Below, in pieces: positions 48,166 through 61,095 of a stretch of 64,000 nucleotides of DNA. The translations under genes were made by a program, and so were the position numbers. Every line of letters starts with the position of its first letter. Within the stretch, counting starts at the first letter, position 1. The stretch covers positions 10,403,943 to 10,467,942 of the forward strand of contig CM041199.1 in the NCBI GenBank assembly GCA_023078555.1, written 5' to 3'. Source of the DNA: Ulva prolifera (Eukaryota > Chlorophyta > Ulvophyceae > Ulvales > Ulvaceae). The notes under the pieces were generated by a model that did no database searches, was not told where the DNA came from, and was given only the letters and a program-made list of their open reading frames with translations.

Positions 48166-51100
48166 ATCAACATTCCAAGATGTTGGGGGGTATGGGATGT
48201 CCATCATTCATTGCGTATTTTCTGCAGACACCATGGAGTGGTGTGGTGCAAAAGTGCACATTTTCCACCAACCCATGTGAATGGACTTGGTTGTACCCAC
48301 GCACCCCCTGCGCATCAAAAGGTACGTCGCCATCAATATTCCAAGATGTTGGGGGTATGGGATGTCCATCATTCATTGCGTATTTTCTGCAGACACCATG
48401 GAGTGGTGTGGTGCAAAAGTGCACACTTTACACCAACCCATGTGAATGGACTTGGTTGTAGCCACGCAACCCCCCGCGCATCAAAAGGTACGTCCCCATG
48501 AACATTCAAAGATGTTGGGGGGTACGGGATGTCCATCGTCCATTGCGTATTTTCTGCAGACACCATGGAGTGGTGTGGTGCAAAAGTGCACACTTTCCAC
48601 CAACCCATGTGAATGGACTTGGTTGTAGCCACGCAACCCCCCGCGCATCAAAAGGTACGTCGACATGAACATTCAAAGATGTTGGGGGGTATGGGATGTC
48701 CATCATTCATTGCGTATTTTCTGCAGACACCATGGAGTGGTGTAATGCAAAAGTGCACACTTTCCACCAACCCATGTGAACGGACTTGGTTGCAGCCACG
48801 CAACCCCCCGCACATCAAAGGTACGATGACATGAACATTCCAAGATGTTGGGGGGTATGGGATGTCCATCATTCATTGCGTATTTTCTGCAGACACCATG
48901 GAGTGGTGTAATGCAAAAGTGCACACTTTCCACCAACCCATGTGAACGGACTTGGTTGCAGCCACGCAACCCCCCGCACATCAAAGGTACGATGACATGA
49001 ACATTCCAAGATGTTGGGGGGTATGGGATGTCCATCATTCATTGCGTATTTTCTGCAGACACCATGGAGTGGTGTAATGCAAAAGTGCACACTTTCCACC
49101 AACCCATGTGAACGGACTTGGTTGCAGCCACGCAACCCCCCGCACATCAAAGGTACGATGACATGAACATTCCAAGATGTTGGGGGGTATGGGATGTCCA
49201 TCATTCATTGCGTATTTTCTGCAGACACCATGGAGTGGTGTGGTGCAAAAGTGCACACTTTCCACCAACCCATGTGAATGGACTTGGTTGTAGCCACGCA
49301 ACCCCCCGCGCATCAAAAGGTACGTCGACATGAACATTCAAAGATGTTGGGGGGTATGGGATGTCCATCATTCATTGCGTATTTTCTGCAGACACCATGG
49401 CGTGGTGTGGTGCAAAAGTGCACACTTTCCACCAACCCATGTGAATGGACTTGGTTGTAGCCACGCAACCCCCCGCGCATCAAAAGGTACGTCGCCATGA
49501 ACATTCCAAGATGTTGGGGGGTATGGGATGATTATCATTCATTGCATATTTGCTGCTGAATCCCAGGAGTGGCGTGGGGCAAAAGTGCACACTTTTCACC
49601 AACCATGTGAATGGACTTGGTTGTAGCCACGCAACCCCCCGCGCATCAAAAGGTACGTCGCCATGAACATTCCAAGATGTTGGAGGGTATGGGATGATTA
49701 TCATTCATTGCATATTTGCTGCTGACTCCCAGGAGTGGCGTGGGGCAAAAGTGCACACTTTTCACCAACCTTGTGAATGGACTTGGCTATAGACAAGCAT
49801 ACCCCCGCGCACCATAGGGAAGTTGCCAGAAACATCCTTTGATTCTGAAAGATCTAGGACGTCAAGTATGCATTGCACAGTTGTTGCTAACTCCTAGGAG
49901 TGGCGTGGAACAAAAGTGCACACTTTTCACCAACCATGTGAATGGACTTGGTTGTAGCCACGCAACCCCCCGCGCAGCAAAAGGTACGTCGCCATCAACA
50001 TTCCAAGATGTTGGGGGGTATGGGATGTCCATCATTCATTGCGTATTTTCTGCAGACACCATGGCGTGGTGTGGTGCAAAAGTGCACACTTTCCACCAAC
50101 CCATGTGAATGGACTTGGTTGTAGCCACGCAACCCCTCGCGCATCAAAAGGTACATCGCCATCAACATTCCAAGATGTTGGGGGGTATGGGATGTCCATC
50201 ATTCATTGCGTATTTTCTGCAGACACCATGGAGTGGTGTGGTGCAAAAGTGCACATTTTCCACCAACCCATGTGAATGGACTTGGTTGTACCCACGCACC
50301 CCCTGCGCATCAAAAGGTACGTCGCCATCAACATTCCAAGATGTTGGGGGTATGGGATGTCCATCATTCATTGCGTATTTTCTGCAGACACCATGGAGTG
50401 GTGTGGTGCAAAAGTGCACACTTTCCACCAACCCATGTGAATGGACTTGGTTGTAGCCACGCAACCCCCCGCGCATCAAAAGGTACGTCCCCATGAACAT
50501 TCAAAGATGTTGGGGGGTATGGGATGTCCATCGTCCATTGCGTATTTTCTGCAGACACCATGGAGTGGTGTGGTGCAAAAGTGCACACTTTCCACCAACC
50601 CATGTGAATGGACTTGGTTGTAGCCACGCAACCCCCCGCGCATCAAAAGGTACGTCCCCATGAACATTCAAAGATGTTGGGGGGTATGGGATGTCCATCG
50701 TCCATTGCGTATTTTCTGCAGACACCATGGAGTGGTGTGGTGCAAAAGTGCACACTTTCCACCAACCCATGTGAATGGACTTGGTTGTAGCCACGCAACC
50801 CCCCGCGCATCAAAAGGTACGTCGCCATGAACATTCAAAGATGTTGGGGGGTATGAGATGTCCATCATTCATTGCGTATTTTCTGCAGACACCATGGAGT
50901 GGTGTGGTGCAAAAATGCACACTTTCCACCAACCCATGTGAATGGACTTGGTTGTAGCCACGCAACCCCCCGCGCAGCAAAAGGTACGTTGCCATCAACA
51001 TTCCAAGATGTTGGGGGGTATGGGATGTCCATCATTCATTGCGTATTTTCTGCAGACACCATGGCGTGGTGTGGTGCAAAAGTGCACACTTTCCACCAAC

Positions 51101-54100
51101 CCATGTGAATGGACTTGGTTGTAGCCACGCAACCCCTCGCGCATCAAAAGGTACATCGCCATCAACATTCCAAGATGTTGGGGGGTATGGGATGTCCATC
51201 ATTCATTGCGTATTTTCTGCAGACACCATGGAGTGGTGTGGTGCAAAAGTGCACATTTTCCACCAACCCATGTGAATGGACTTGGTTGTACCCACGCACC
51301 CCCTGCGCATCAAAAGGTACGTCGCCATCAACATTCCAAGATGTTGGGGGTATGGGATGTCCATCATTCATTGCGTATTTTCTGCAGACACCATGGAGTG
51401 GTGTGGTGCAAAAGTGCACACTTTCCACCAACCCATGTGAATGGACTTGGTTGTAGCCACGCAACCCCCCGCGCATCAAAAGGTACGTCCCCATGAACAT
51501 TCAAAGATGTTGGGGGGTATGGGATGTCCATCGTCCATTGCGTATTTTCTGCAGACACCATGGAGTGGTGTGGTGCAAAAGTGCACACTTTCCACCAACC
51601 CATGTGAATGGACTTGGTTGTAGCCACGCAACCCCCCGCGCATCAAAAGGTACGTCGACATGAACATTCAAAGATCTTGGGGGGTATGGGATGTCCATCA
51701 TTCATTGCGTATTTTCTGCAGACACCATGGCGTGGTGTGGTGCAAAAGTGCACACTTTCCACCAACCCATGTGAATGGACTTGGTTGTAGCCACGCAACC
51801 CCCCGCGCATCAAAAGGTACGTCGCCATGAACATTCAAAGATGTTGGGGGGTATGAGATGTCCATCATTCATTGCGTATTTTCTGCAGACACCATGGAGT
51901 GGTGTGGTGCAAAAATGCACACTTTCCACCAACCCATGTGAATGGACTTGGTTGTAGCCACGCAACCCCCCGCGCAGCAAAAGGTACGTTGCCATCAACA
52001 TTCCAAGATGTTGGGGGGTATGGGATGTCCATCATTCATTGCGTATTTTCTGCAGACACCATGGCGTGGTGTGGTGCAAAAGTGCACACTTTCCACCAAC
52101 CCATGTGAATGGACTTGGTTGTAGCCACGCAACCCCCCGCGCATCAAAAGGTACGTCGCCATGAACATTCAAAGATGTTGGGGGGTATGAGATGTCCATC
52201 ATTCATTGCGTATTTTCTGCAGACACCATGGAGTGGTGTGGTGCAAAAATGCACACTTTCCACCAACCCATGTGAATGGACTTGGTTGTAGCCACGCAAC
52301 CCCTCGCGCATCAAAAGGTACATCGCCATCAACATTCCAAGATGTTGGGGGGTATGGGATGTCCATCATTCATTGCGTATTTTCTGCAGACACCATGGAG
52401 TGGTGTGGTGCAAAAGTGCACATTTTCCACCAACCCATGTGAATGGACTTGGTTGTACCCACGCACCCCCTGCGCATCAAAAGGTACGTCGCCATCAATA
52501 TTCCAAGATGTTGGGGGTATGGGATGTCCATCATTCATTGCGTATTTTCTGCAGACACCATGGAGTGGTGTGGTGCAAAAGTGCACACTTTACACCAACC
52601 CATGTGAATGGACTTGGTTGTCGCCACGCAACCCCCCGCGCATCAAAAGGTACGTCCCCATGAACATTCAAAGATGTTGGGGGGTACGGGATGTCCATCG
52701 TCCATTGCGTATTTTCTGCAGACACCATGGAGTGGTGTGGTGCAAAAGTGCACACTTTCCACCAACCCATGTGAATGGACTTGGTTGTAGCCACGCAACC
52801 CCCCGCGCATCAAAAGGTACGTCGACATGAACATTCAAAGATGTTGGGGGGTATGGGATGTCCATCATTCATTGCGTATTTTCTGCAGACACCATGGAGT
52901 GGTGTAATGCAAAAGTGCACACTTTCCACCAACCCATGTGAACGGACTTGGTTGCAGCCACGCAACCCCCCGCACATCAAAGGTACGATGACATGAACAT
53001 TCCAAGATGTTGGGGGGTATGGGATGTCCATCATTCATTGCGTATTTTCTGCAGACACCATGGAGTGGTGTAATGCAAAAGTGCACACTTTCCACCAACC
53101 CATGTGAACGGACTTGGTTGCAGCCACGCAACCCCCCGCACATCAAAGGTACGATGACATGAACATTCCAAGATGTTGGGGGGTATGGGATGTCCATCAT
53201 TCATTGCGTATTTTCTGCAGACACCATGGAGTGGTGTAATGCAAAAGTGCACACTTTCCACCAACCCATGTGAACGGACTTGGTTGCAGCCACGCAACCC
53301 CCCGCACATCAAAGGTACGATGACATGAACATTCCAAGATGTTGGGGGGTATGGGATGTCCATCATTCATTGCGTATTTTCTGCAGACACCATGGAGTGG
53401 TGTGGTGCAAAAGTGCACACTTTCCACCAACCCATGTGAATGGACTTGGTTGTAGCCACGCAACCCCCCGCGCATCAAAAGGTACGTCGACATGAACATT
53501 CAAAGATGTTGGGGGGTATGGGATGTCCATCATTCATTGCGTATTTTCTGCAGACACCATGGCGTGGTGTGGTGCAAAAGTGCACACTTTCCACCAACCC
53601 ATGTGAATGGACTTGGTTGTAGCCACGCAACCCCCCGCGCATCAAAAGGTACGTCGCCATGAACATTCCAAGATGTTGGGGGGTATGGGATGATTATCAT
53701 TCATTGCATATTTGCTGCTGAATCCCAGGAGTGGCGTGGGGCAAAAGTGCACACTTTTCACCAACCATGTGAATGGACTTGGTTGTAGCCACGCAACCCC
53801 CCGCGCATCAAAAGGTACGTCGCCATGAACATTCCAAGATGTTGGAGGGTATGGGATGATTATCATTCATTGCATATTTGCTGCTGACTCCCAGGAGTGG
53901 CGTGGGGCAAAAGTGCACACTTTTCACCAACCTTGTGAATGGACTTGGCTATAGACAAGCATACCCCCGCGCACCATAGGGAAGTTGCCAGAAACATCCT
54001 TTGATTCTGAAAGATCTAGGACGTCAAGTATGCATTGCACAGTTGTTGCTAACTCCTAGGAGTGGCGTGGAACAAAAGTGCACACTTTTCACCAACCATG

Positions 54101-54815
54101 TGAATGGACTTGGTTGTAGCCACGCAACCCCCCGCGCAGCAAAAGGTACGTCGCCATCAACATTCCAAGATGTTGGGGGGTATGGGATGTCCATCATTCA
54201 TTGCGTATTTTCTGCAGACACCATGGCGTGGTGTGGTGCAAAAGTGCACACTTTCCACCAACCCATGTGAATGGACTTGGTTGTAGCCACGCAACCCCTC
54301 GCGCATCAAAAGGTACATCGCCATCAACATTCCAAGATGTTGGGGGGTATGGGATGTCCATCATTCATTGCGTATTTTCTGCAGACACCATGGAGTGGTG
54401 TGGTGCAAAAGTGCACATTTTCCACCAACCCATGTGAATGGACTTGGTTGTACCCACGCACCCCCTGCGCATCAAAAGGTACGTCGCCATCAACATTCCA
54501 AGATGTTGGGGGTATGGGATGTCCATCATTCATTGCGTATTTTCTGCAGACACCATGGAGTGGTGTGGTGCAAAAGTGCACACTTTCCACCAACCCATGT
54601 GAATGGACTTGGTTGTAGCCACGCAACCCCCCGCGCATCAAAAGGTACGTCCCCATGAACATTCAAAGATGTTGGGGGGTATGGGATGTCCATCGTCCAT
54701 TGCGTATTTTCTGCAGACACCATGGAGTGGTGTGGTGCAAAAGTGCACACTTTCCACCAACCCATGTGAATGGACTTGGTTGTAGCCACGCAACCCCCCG
54801 CGCATCAAAAGGTAC
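48110..54815 (+). repeat. HOR-IV: 4162-bp (25-monomer) repeat
   Basis: About 48110-50650 matches 52272-54815 at an offset of 4162 bp. Shared private markers are CAATATTCC, CTTTACACC, GGTACGGG and CTGCTGAATCCC. Three consecutive D monomers pair as 48780-49277 and 52942-53439, and the C monomers as 49777/53939. The one difference I noticed is A at 48460 versus C at 52622. Upstream of the match the offset is 3995 bp instead, because one extra ATGAGATG monomer (52109-52275) has been added in the right copy. Confidence 0.9.
50109..51667 (+). repeat. 1000-bp (6-monomer) local duplication
   Basis: 50109-50668 is repeated at 51109-51667: a CCCCTCGCGC front, the CACATTTTCC rear, a five-C, five-G monomer and a CATCGTCC monomer in the same order. 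It lies inside the 4162-bp unit, which shows a younger, shorter duplication nested in an older one or the reverse. Confidence 0.84.
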
Positions 54816-55268
54816 GTCGACATGAACATTCAAAGATGTTGGGGGGTATGGGATGTCCATCATTCATTGCGTATTTTCTGCAGACACCATGGAGTGGTGT
54901 AATGCAAAAGTGCACACTTTCCACCAACCCATGTGAACTGACTTGGTTGCAGCCACGCAACCCCCCGCACATCAAAGGTACGATGACATGAACATTCCAA
55001 GATGTTGGGGGGTATGGGATGTCCATCATTCATTGCGTATTTTCTGCAGACACCATGGAGTGGTGTAATGCAAAAGTGCACACTTTCCACCAACCCATGT
55101 GAACGGACTTGGTTGCAGCCACGCAACCCCCCGCACATCAAAGGTACGATGACATGAACATTCCAAGATGTTGGGGGGTATGGGATGTCCATCATTCATT
55201 GCGTATTTTCTGCAGACACCATGGAGTGGTGTGGTGCAAAAGTGCACACTTTCCACCAACCCATGTGA
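54770..55268 (+). repeat. Short D run with anchor variant
   Basis: A GTCGACATG monomer at 54770 is followed by two D monomers, 54937 and 55103. The first has an ACTGACTTGG anchor in place of ACGGACTTGG. This run has one D monomer fewer than its counterparts at 48780 and 52942. Confidence 0.86.
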
Positions 55269-57642
55269 ATGGACTTGGTTGTAGCCACGCAACCCCCCGC
55301 GCATCAAAAGGTACGTCGACATGAACATTCAAAGATGTTGGGGGGTATGGGATGTCCATCATTCATTGCGTATTTTCTGCAGACACCATGGCGTGGTGTG
55401 GTGCAAAAGTGCACACTTTCCACCAACCCATGTGAATGGACTTGGTTGTAGCCACGCAACCCCCCGCGCATCAAAAGGTACGTCGCCATGAACATTCAAA
55501 GATGTTGGGGGGTATGAGATGTCCATCATTCATTGCGTATTTTCTGCAGACACCATGGAGTGGTGTGGTGCAAAAATGCACACTTTCCACCAACCCATGT
55601 GAATGGACTTGGTTGTAGCCACGCAACCCCCCGCGCAGCAAAAGGTACGTTGCCATCAACATTCCAAGATATTGGGGGGTATGGGATGTCCATCATTCAT
55701 TGCGTATTTTCTGCAGACACCATGGCGTGGTGTGGTGCAAAAGTGCACACTTTCCACCAACCCGTGTGAATGGACTTGGTTGTAGCCACGCAACCCCCCG
55801 CGCATCAAAAGGTACGTCGCCATGAACATTCCAAGATGTTGGGGGGTATGGGATGATTATCATTCATTGCATATTTGCTGCTGACTCCCAGGAGTGGCGT
55901 GGGGCAAAAGTGCACACTTTTCACCAACCATGTGAATGGACTTGGTTGTAGCCACGCAACCCCCCGCGCATCAAAAGGTACGTCGCCATGAACATTCCAA
56001 GATGTTGGAGGGTATGGGATGATTATCATTCATTGCATATTTGCTGCTGACTCCCAGGAGTGGCGTGGGGCAAAAGTGCACACTTTTCACCAACCTTGTG
56101 AATGGACTTGGCTATAGACAAGCATACCCCCGCGCACCATAGGGAAGTTGCCAGAAACATCCTTTGATTCTGAAAGATCTAGGACGTCAAGTATGCATTG
56201 CACAGTTGTTGCTAACTCCTAGGAGTGGCGTGGAACAAAAGTGCACATTTTCCACCAACCCATGTGAATGGACTTGGTTGTACCCACGCACCCCCTGCGC
56301 ATCAAAAGGTACGTCGCCATCAACATTCCAAGATGTTGGGGGTATGGGATGTCCATCATTCATTGCGTATTTTCTGCAGACACCATGGAGTGGTGTGGTG
56401 CAAAAGTGCACACTTTCCACCAACCCATGTGAATGGACTTGGTTGTAGCCACGCAACCCCCCGCGCATCAAAAGGTACGTCGACATGAACATTCAAAGAT
56501 GTTGGGGGGTATGGGATGTCCATCATTCATTGCGTATTTTCTGCAGACACCATGGCGTGGTGTGGTGCAAAAGTGCACACTTTCCACCAACCCATGTGAA
56601 TGGACTTGGTTGTAGCCACGCAACCCCCCGCGCATCAAAAGGTACGTCGCCATGAACATTCAAAGATGTTGGGGGGTATGAGATGTCCATCATTCATTGC
56701 GTATTTTCTGCAGACACCATGGAGTGGTGTGGTGCAAAAATGCACACTTTCCACCAACCCATGTGAATGGACTTGGTTGTAGCCACGCAACCCCCCGCGC
56801 AGCAAAAGGTACGTTGCCATCAACATTCCAAGATATTGGGGGGTATGGGATGTCCATCATTCATTGCGTATTTTCTGCAGACACCATGGCGTGGTGTGGT
56901 GCAAAAGTGCACACTTTCCACCAACCCGTGTGAATGGACTTGGTTGTAGCCACGCAACCCCCCGCGCATCAAAAGGTACGTCGCCATGAACATTCCAAGA
57001 TGTTGGGGGGTATGGGATGATTATCATTCATTGCATATTTGCTGCTGACTCCCAGGAGTGGCGTGGGGCAAAAGTGCACACTTTTCACCAACCATGTGAA
57101 TGGACTTGGTTGTAGCCACGCAACCCCCCGCGCATCAAAAGGTACGTCGCCATGAACATTCCAAGATGTTGGAGGGTATGGGATGATTATCATTCATTGC
57201 ATATTTGCTGCTGACTCCCAGGAGTGGCGTGGGGCAAAAGTGCACACTTTTCACCAACCTTGTGAATGGACTTGGCTATAGACAAGCATACCCCCGCGCA
57301 CCATAGGGAAGTTGCCAGAAACATCCTTTGATTCTGAAAGATCTAGGACGTCAAGTATGCATTGCACAGTTGTTGCTAACTCCTAGGAGTGGCGTGGAAC
57401 AAAAGTGCACATTTTCCACCAACCCATGTGAATGGACTTGGTTGTACCCACGCACCCCCTGCGCATCAAAAGGTACGTCGCCATCAACATTCCAAGATGT
57501 TGGGGGTATGGGATGTCCATCATTCATTGCGTATTTTCTGCAGACACCATGGAGTGGTGTGGTGCAAAAGTGCACACTTTCCACCAACCCATGTGAATGG
57601 ACTTGGTTGTAGCCACGCAACCCCCCGCGCATCAAAAGGTAC
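55190..57642 (+). repeat. 1164-bp (7-monomer) tandem duplication with a private SNP
   Basis: About 55190-56478 matches 56354-57642 at an offset of 1164 bp. Both copies carry CCCGTGTGAATGG, with G at 55764 and 56928 where all other A monomers have A. Both also contain the same C/A hybrid monomer (56102, 57266) and the GATATTGG variant. The match ends at a GTCGACATG versus TACGTCCCCATG front. Confidence 0.89.
56102..56267 (+). repeat. C/A hybrid monomer
   Basis: The monomer is C type from CTATAG through BglII, ACTCCTAGGAGT and GGCGTGGAACAAAAGTGCAC. It then switches to the A-type ATTTTCCACCAACCC rear. It is followed by the TTGTACCC five-C monomer rather than the usual CGCAGC front. The switch falls in the GTGCAC segment shared by all classes. 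The copy at 57266-57431 is the same. These are the only C monomers I found that break the C-to-CGCAGC adjacency rule in clean sequence. Confidence 0.87.
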
Positions 57643-58109
57643 GTCCCCATGAACATTCAAAGATGTTGGGGGGTATGGGATGTCCATCGTCCATTGCGTA
57701 TTTTCTGCAGACACCATGGAGTGGTGTGGTGCAAAAGTGCACACTTTCCACCAACCCATGTGAATGGACTTGGTTGTAGCCACGCAACCCCCCGCGCATC
57801 AAAAGGTACGTCGACATGAACATTCAAAGATGTTGGGGGGTATGGGATGTCCATCATTCATTGCGTATTTTCTGCAGACACCATGGAGTGGTGTAATGCA
57901 AAAGTGCACACTTTCCACCAACCCATGTGAACGGACTTGGTAGCAGCCACGCAACCCCCCGCACATCAAAGGTACGATGACATGAACATTCCAAGATGTT
58001 GGGGGGTATGGGATGTCCATCATTCATTGCGTATTTTCTGCAGACACCATGGAGTGGTGTAATGCAAAAGTGCACACTTTCCACCAACCCATGTGAACGG
58101 ACTTGGTTG
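57643..58109 (+). repeat. A-to-D junction stretch
   Basis: A CATCGTCC monomer (57597) and a GTCGACATG monomer (57764) lead into D monomers from 57931. The first D has TAGCAGCC instead of TTGCAGCC near 57951. Confidence 0.84.
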
Positions 58110-59758
58110 CAGCCACGCAACCCCCCGCACATCAAAGGTACGATGACATGAACATTCCAAGATGTTGGGGGGTATGGGATGTCCATCATTCATTGCGTAT
58201 TTTCTGCAGACACCATGGAGTGGTGTAATGCAAAAGTGCACACTTTCCACCAACCCATGTGAACGGACTTGGTTGCAGCCACGCAACCCCCCGCACATCA
58301 AAGGTACGACTACATGAACATTCCAAGATGTTGGGGGGCATGGGATGTCCATCATTCATTGCGTATTTTCTGCAGACACCATGGAGTGGTGTGGTGCAAA
58401 AGTGCACACTTTCCACCAACCCATGTGAATGGACTTGGTTGTAGCCACGCAACCCCCCGCGCATCAAAAGGTACGTCGACATGAACATTCAAAGATGTTG
58501 GGGGGTATGGGATGTCCATCATTCATTGCGTATTTTCTGCAGACACCATGGCGTGGTGTGGTGCAAAAGTGCACACTTTCCACCAACCCATGTGAATGGA
58601 CTTGGTTGTAGCCACGCAACCCCCCGCGCATCAAAAGGTACGTCGCCATGAACATTCAAAGATGTTGGGGGGTATGAGATGTCCATCATTCATTGCGTAT
58701 TTTCTGCAGACACCATGGAGTGGTGTGGTGCAAAAATGCACACTTTCCACCAACCCATGTGAATGGACTTGGTTGTAGCCACGCAACCCCCCGCGCAGCA
58801 AAAGGTACGTTGCCATCAACATTCCAAGATGTTGGGGGATATGGGATGTCCATCATTCATTGCGTATTTTCTGCAGACACCATGGCGTGGTGTGGTGCAA
58901 AAATGCACACTTTCCACCAACCCATGTGAATGGACTTGGTTGCAGCCACGCAACCCCCCGCACATCAAAGGTACGATGACATGAACATTCCAAGATGTTG
59001 GGGGGTATGGGATGTCCATCATTCATTGCGTATTTTCTGCAGACACCATGGAGTGGTGTAATGCAAAAGTGCACACTTTCCACCAACCCATGTGAACGGA
59101 CTTGGTTGCAGCCACGCAACCCCCCGCACATCAAAGGTACGACTACATGAACATTCCAAGATGTTGGGGGGCATGGGATGTCCATCATTCATTGCGTATT
59201 TTCTGCAGACACCATGGAGTGGTGTGGTGCAAAAGTGCACACTTTCCACCAACCCATGTGAATGGACTTGGTTGTAGCCACGCAACCCCCCGCGCATCAA
59301 AAGGTACGTCGACATGAACATTCAAAGATGTTGGGGGGTATGGGATGTCCATCATTCATTGCGTATTTTCTGCAGACACCATGGCGTGGTGTGGTGCAAA
59401 AGTGCACACTTTCCACCAACCCATGTGAATGGACTTGGTTGTAGCCACGCAACCCCCCGCGCATCAAAAGGTACGTCGCCATGAACATTCAAAGATGTTG
59501 GGGGGTATGAGATGTCCATCATTCATTGCGTATTTTCTGCAGACACCATGGAGTGGTGTGGTGCAAAAATGCACACTTTCCACCAACCCATGTGAATGGA
59601 CTTGGTTGTAGCCACGCAACCCCCCGCGCAGCAACAGGTACGTTGCCATCAACATTCCAAGATGTTGGGGGGTATGGGATGTCCATCATTCATTGCGTAT
59701 TTTCTGCAGACACCATGGCGTGGTGTGGTGCAAAAATGCACACTTTCCACCAACCCAT
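58110..59758 (+). repeat. 833-bp (5-monomer) tandem duplication
   Basis: About 58110-58925 matches 58943-59758 at an offset of 833 bp: D monomers, GTCGACATG, ATGAGATG and a CGCAGC monomer with an AAAATGC rear. Copy-specific substitutions are A at 58839 (GGGGGATATGG) and C at 59635 (GCAACAGG). At the junction, 58930 is an A/D hybrid that keeps the ATGG anchor but has TTGCAGCC and GATGACATG. Confidence 0.88.
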
Positions 59759-60259
59759 GTGAATGGACTTGGTTGTAGCCACGCAACCCCCCGCGCATCA
59801 AAAGGTACGTCGCCATGAACATTCCAAGATGTTGGGGGGTATGGGATGATTATCATTCATTGCATATTTGCTGCTGACTCCCAGGAGTGGCGTGGGGCAA
59901 AAGTGCACACTTTTCACCAACCATGTGAATGGACTTGGTTGTAGCCACGCAACCCCCCGCGCATCAAAAGGTACGTCGCCATGAACATTCCAAGATGTTG
60001 GAGGGTATGGGATGATTATCATTCATTGCATATTTGCTGCTGACTCCCAGGAGTGGCGTGGGGCAAAAGTGCACACTTTTCACCAACCTTGTGAATGGAC
60101 TTGGCTATAGACAAGCATACCCCCGCGCACCATAGGGAAGTTGCCAGAAACATCCTTTGATTCTGAAAGATCTAGGACGTCAAGTATGCATTGCACAGTT
60201 GTTGCTAACTCCTAGGAGTGGCGTGGAACAAAAGTGCACACTTTTCACCAACCATGTGA
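59759..60259 (+). repeat. B-B-C module
   Basis: Two B monomers (59763, 59929, the second with GTTGGAGGG) are followed by a C monomer at 60095. This is the standard B-B-C module seen throughout the array. Confidence 0.9.
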
Positions 60260-61095
60260 ATGGACTTGGTTGTAGCCACGCAACCCCCCGCGCAGCAAAA
60301 GGTACGTCGCCATCAACATTCCAAGATTTTGGGGGGTATGGGATGTCCATCATTCATTGCGTATTTTTCTGCAGACACCATGGCGTGGTGTGGTGCAAAA
60401 GTGCACACTTTCCACCAACCCATGTGAATGGACTTGGTTGTAGCCACGCAACCCCCCGCGCAGCAAAAGGTACATCGCGATCAACATTCCAAGATGTTGG
60501 GGGGTATGGGATGTCCATCATTCATTGCGTATTTTCTGCAGACACCATGGCGTGGTGTGGTGCAAAAGTGCACACTTTCCACCAACCCATGTGAATGGAC
60601 TTGGTTGTAGCCACGCAACCCCCCGCGCATCAAAAGGTACGTCGCCATGAACATTCCAAGATGTTGGGGGGTATGGGATGATTATCATTCATTGCATATT
60701 TGCTGCTGACTCCCAGGAGTGGCGTGGAACAAAAGTGCACACTTTTCAGCAACCATGTGAATGGACTTGGTTGTAGCCACGCAACCCCCCGCGCAGCAAA
60801 AGGTACGTCGCCATCAACATTCCAAGATTTTGGGGGGTATGGGATGTCCATCATTCATTGCGTATTTTTCTGCAGACACCATGGCGTGGTGTGGTGCAAA
60901 AGTGCACACTTTCCACCAACCCATGTGAATGGACTTGGTTGTAGCCACGCAACCCCCCGCGCAGCAAAAGGTACATCGCGATCAACATTCCAAGATGTTG
61001 GGGGGTATGGGATGTCCATCATTCATTGCGTATTTTCTGCAGACACCATGGCGTGGTGTGGTGCAAAAGTGCACATTTTCCACCAACCCATGTGA
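60260..61095 (+). repeat. 501-bp (3-monomer) duplication marked by a T insertion
   Basis: 60260-60594 is repeated at 60761-61095. Both copies have GATTTTGGGG, five T in GTATTTTTCTGCAG instead of four, and TACATCGCGATCAAC in place of TACATCGCCATCAAC. These markers appear nowhere else that I can see. The B/C hybrid monomer 60595-60760 sits between the copies and replaces a full C monomer. Confidence 0.88.

Noticed and set aside
52276-52830. Longest open frame in the window (184 residues)
   Set aside because: It arises because a five-C, five-G monomer of 165 bp (a multiple of three) and a T-to-C change (GGTACGGG) happen to keep the frame open. It consists only of repeat translation.
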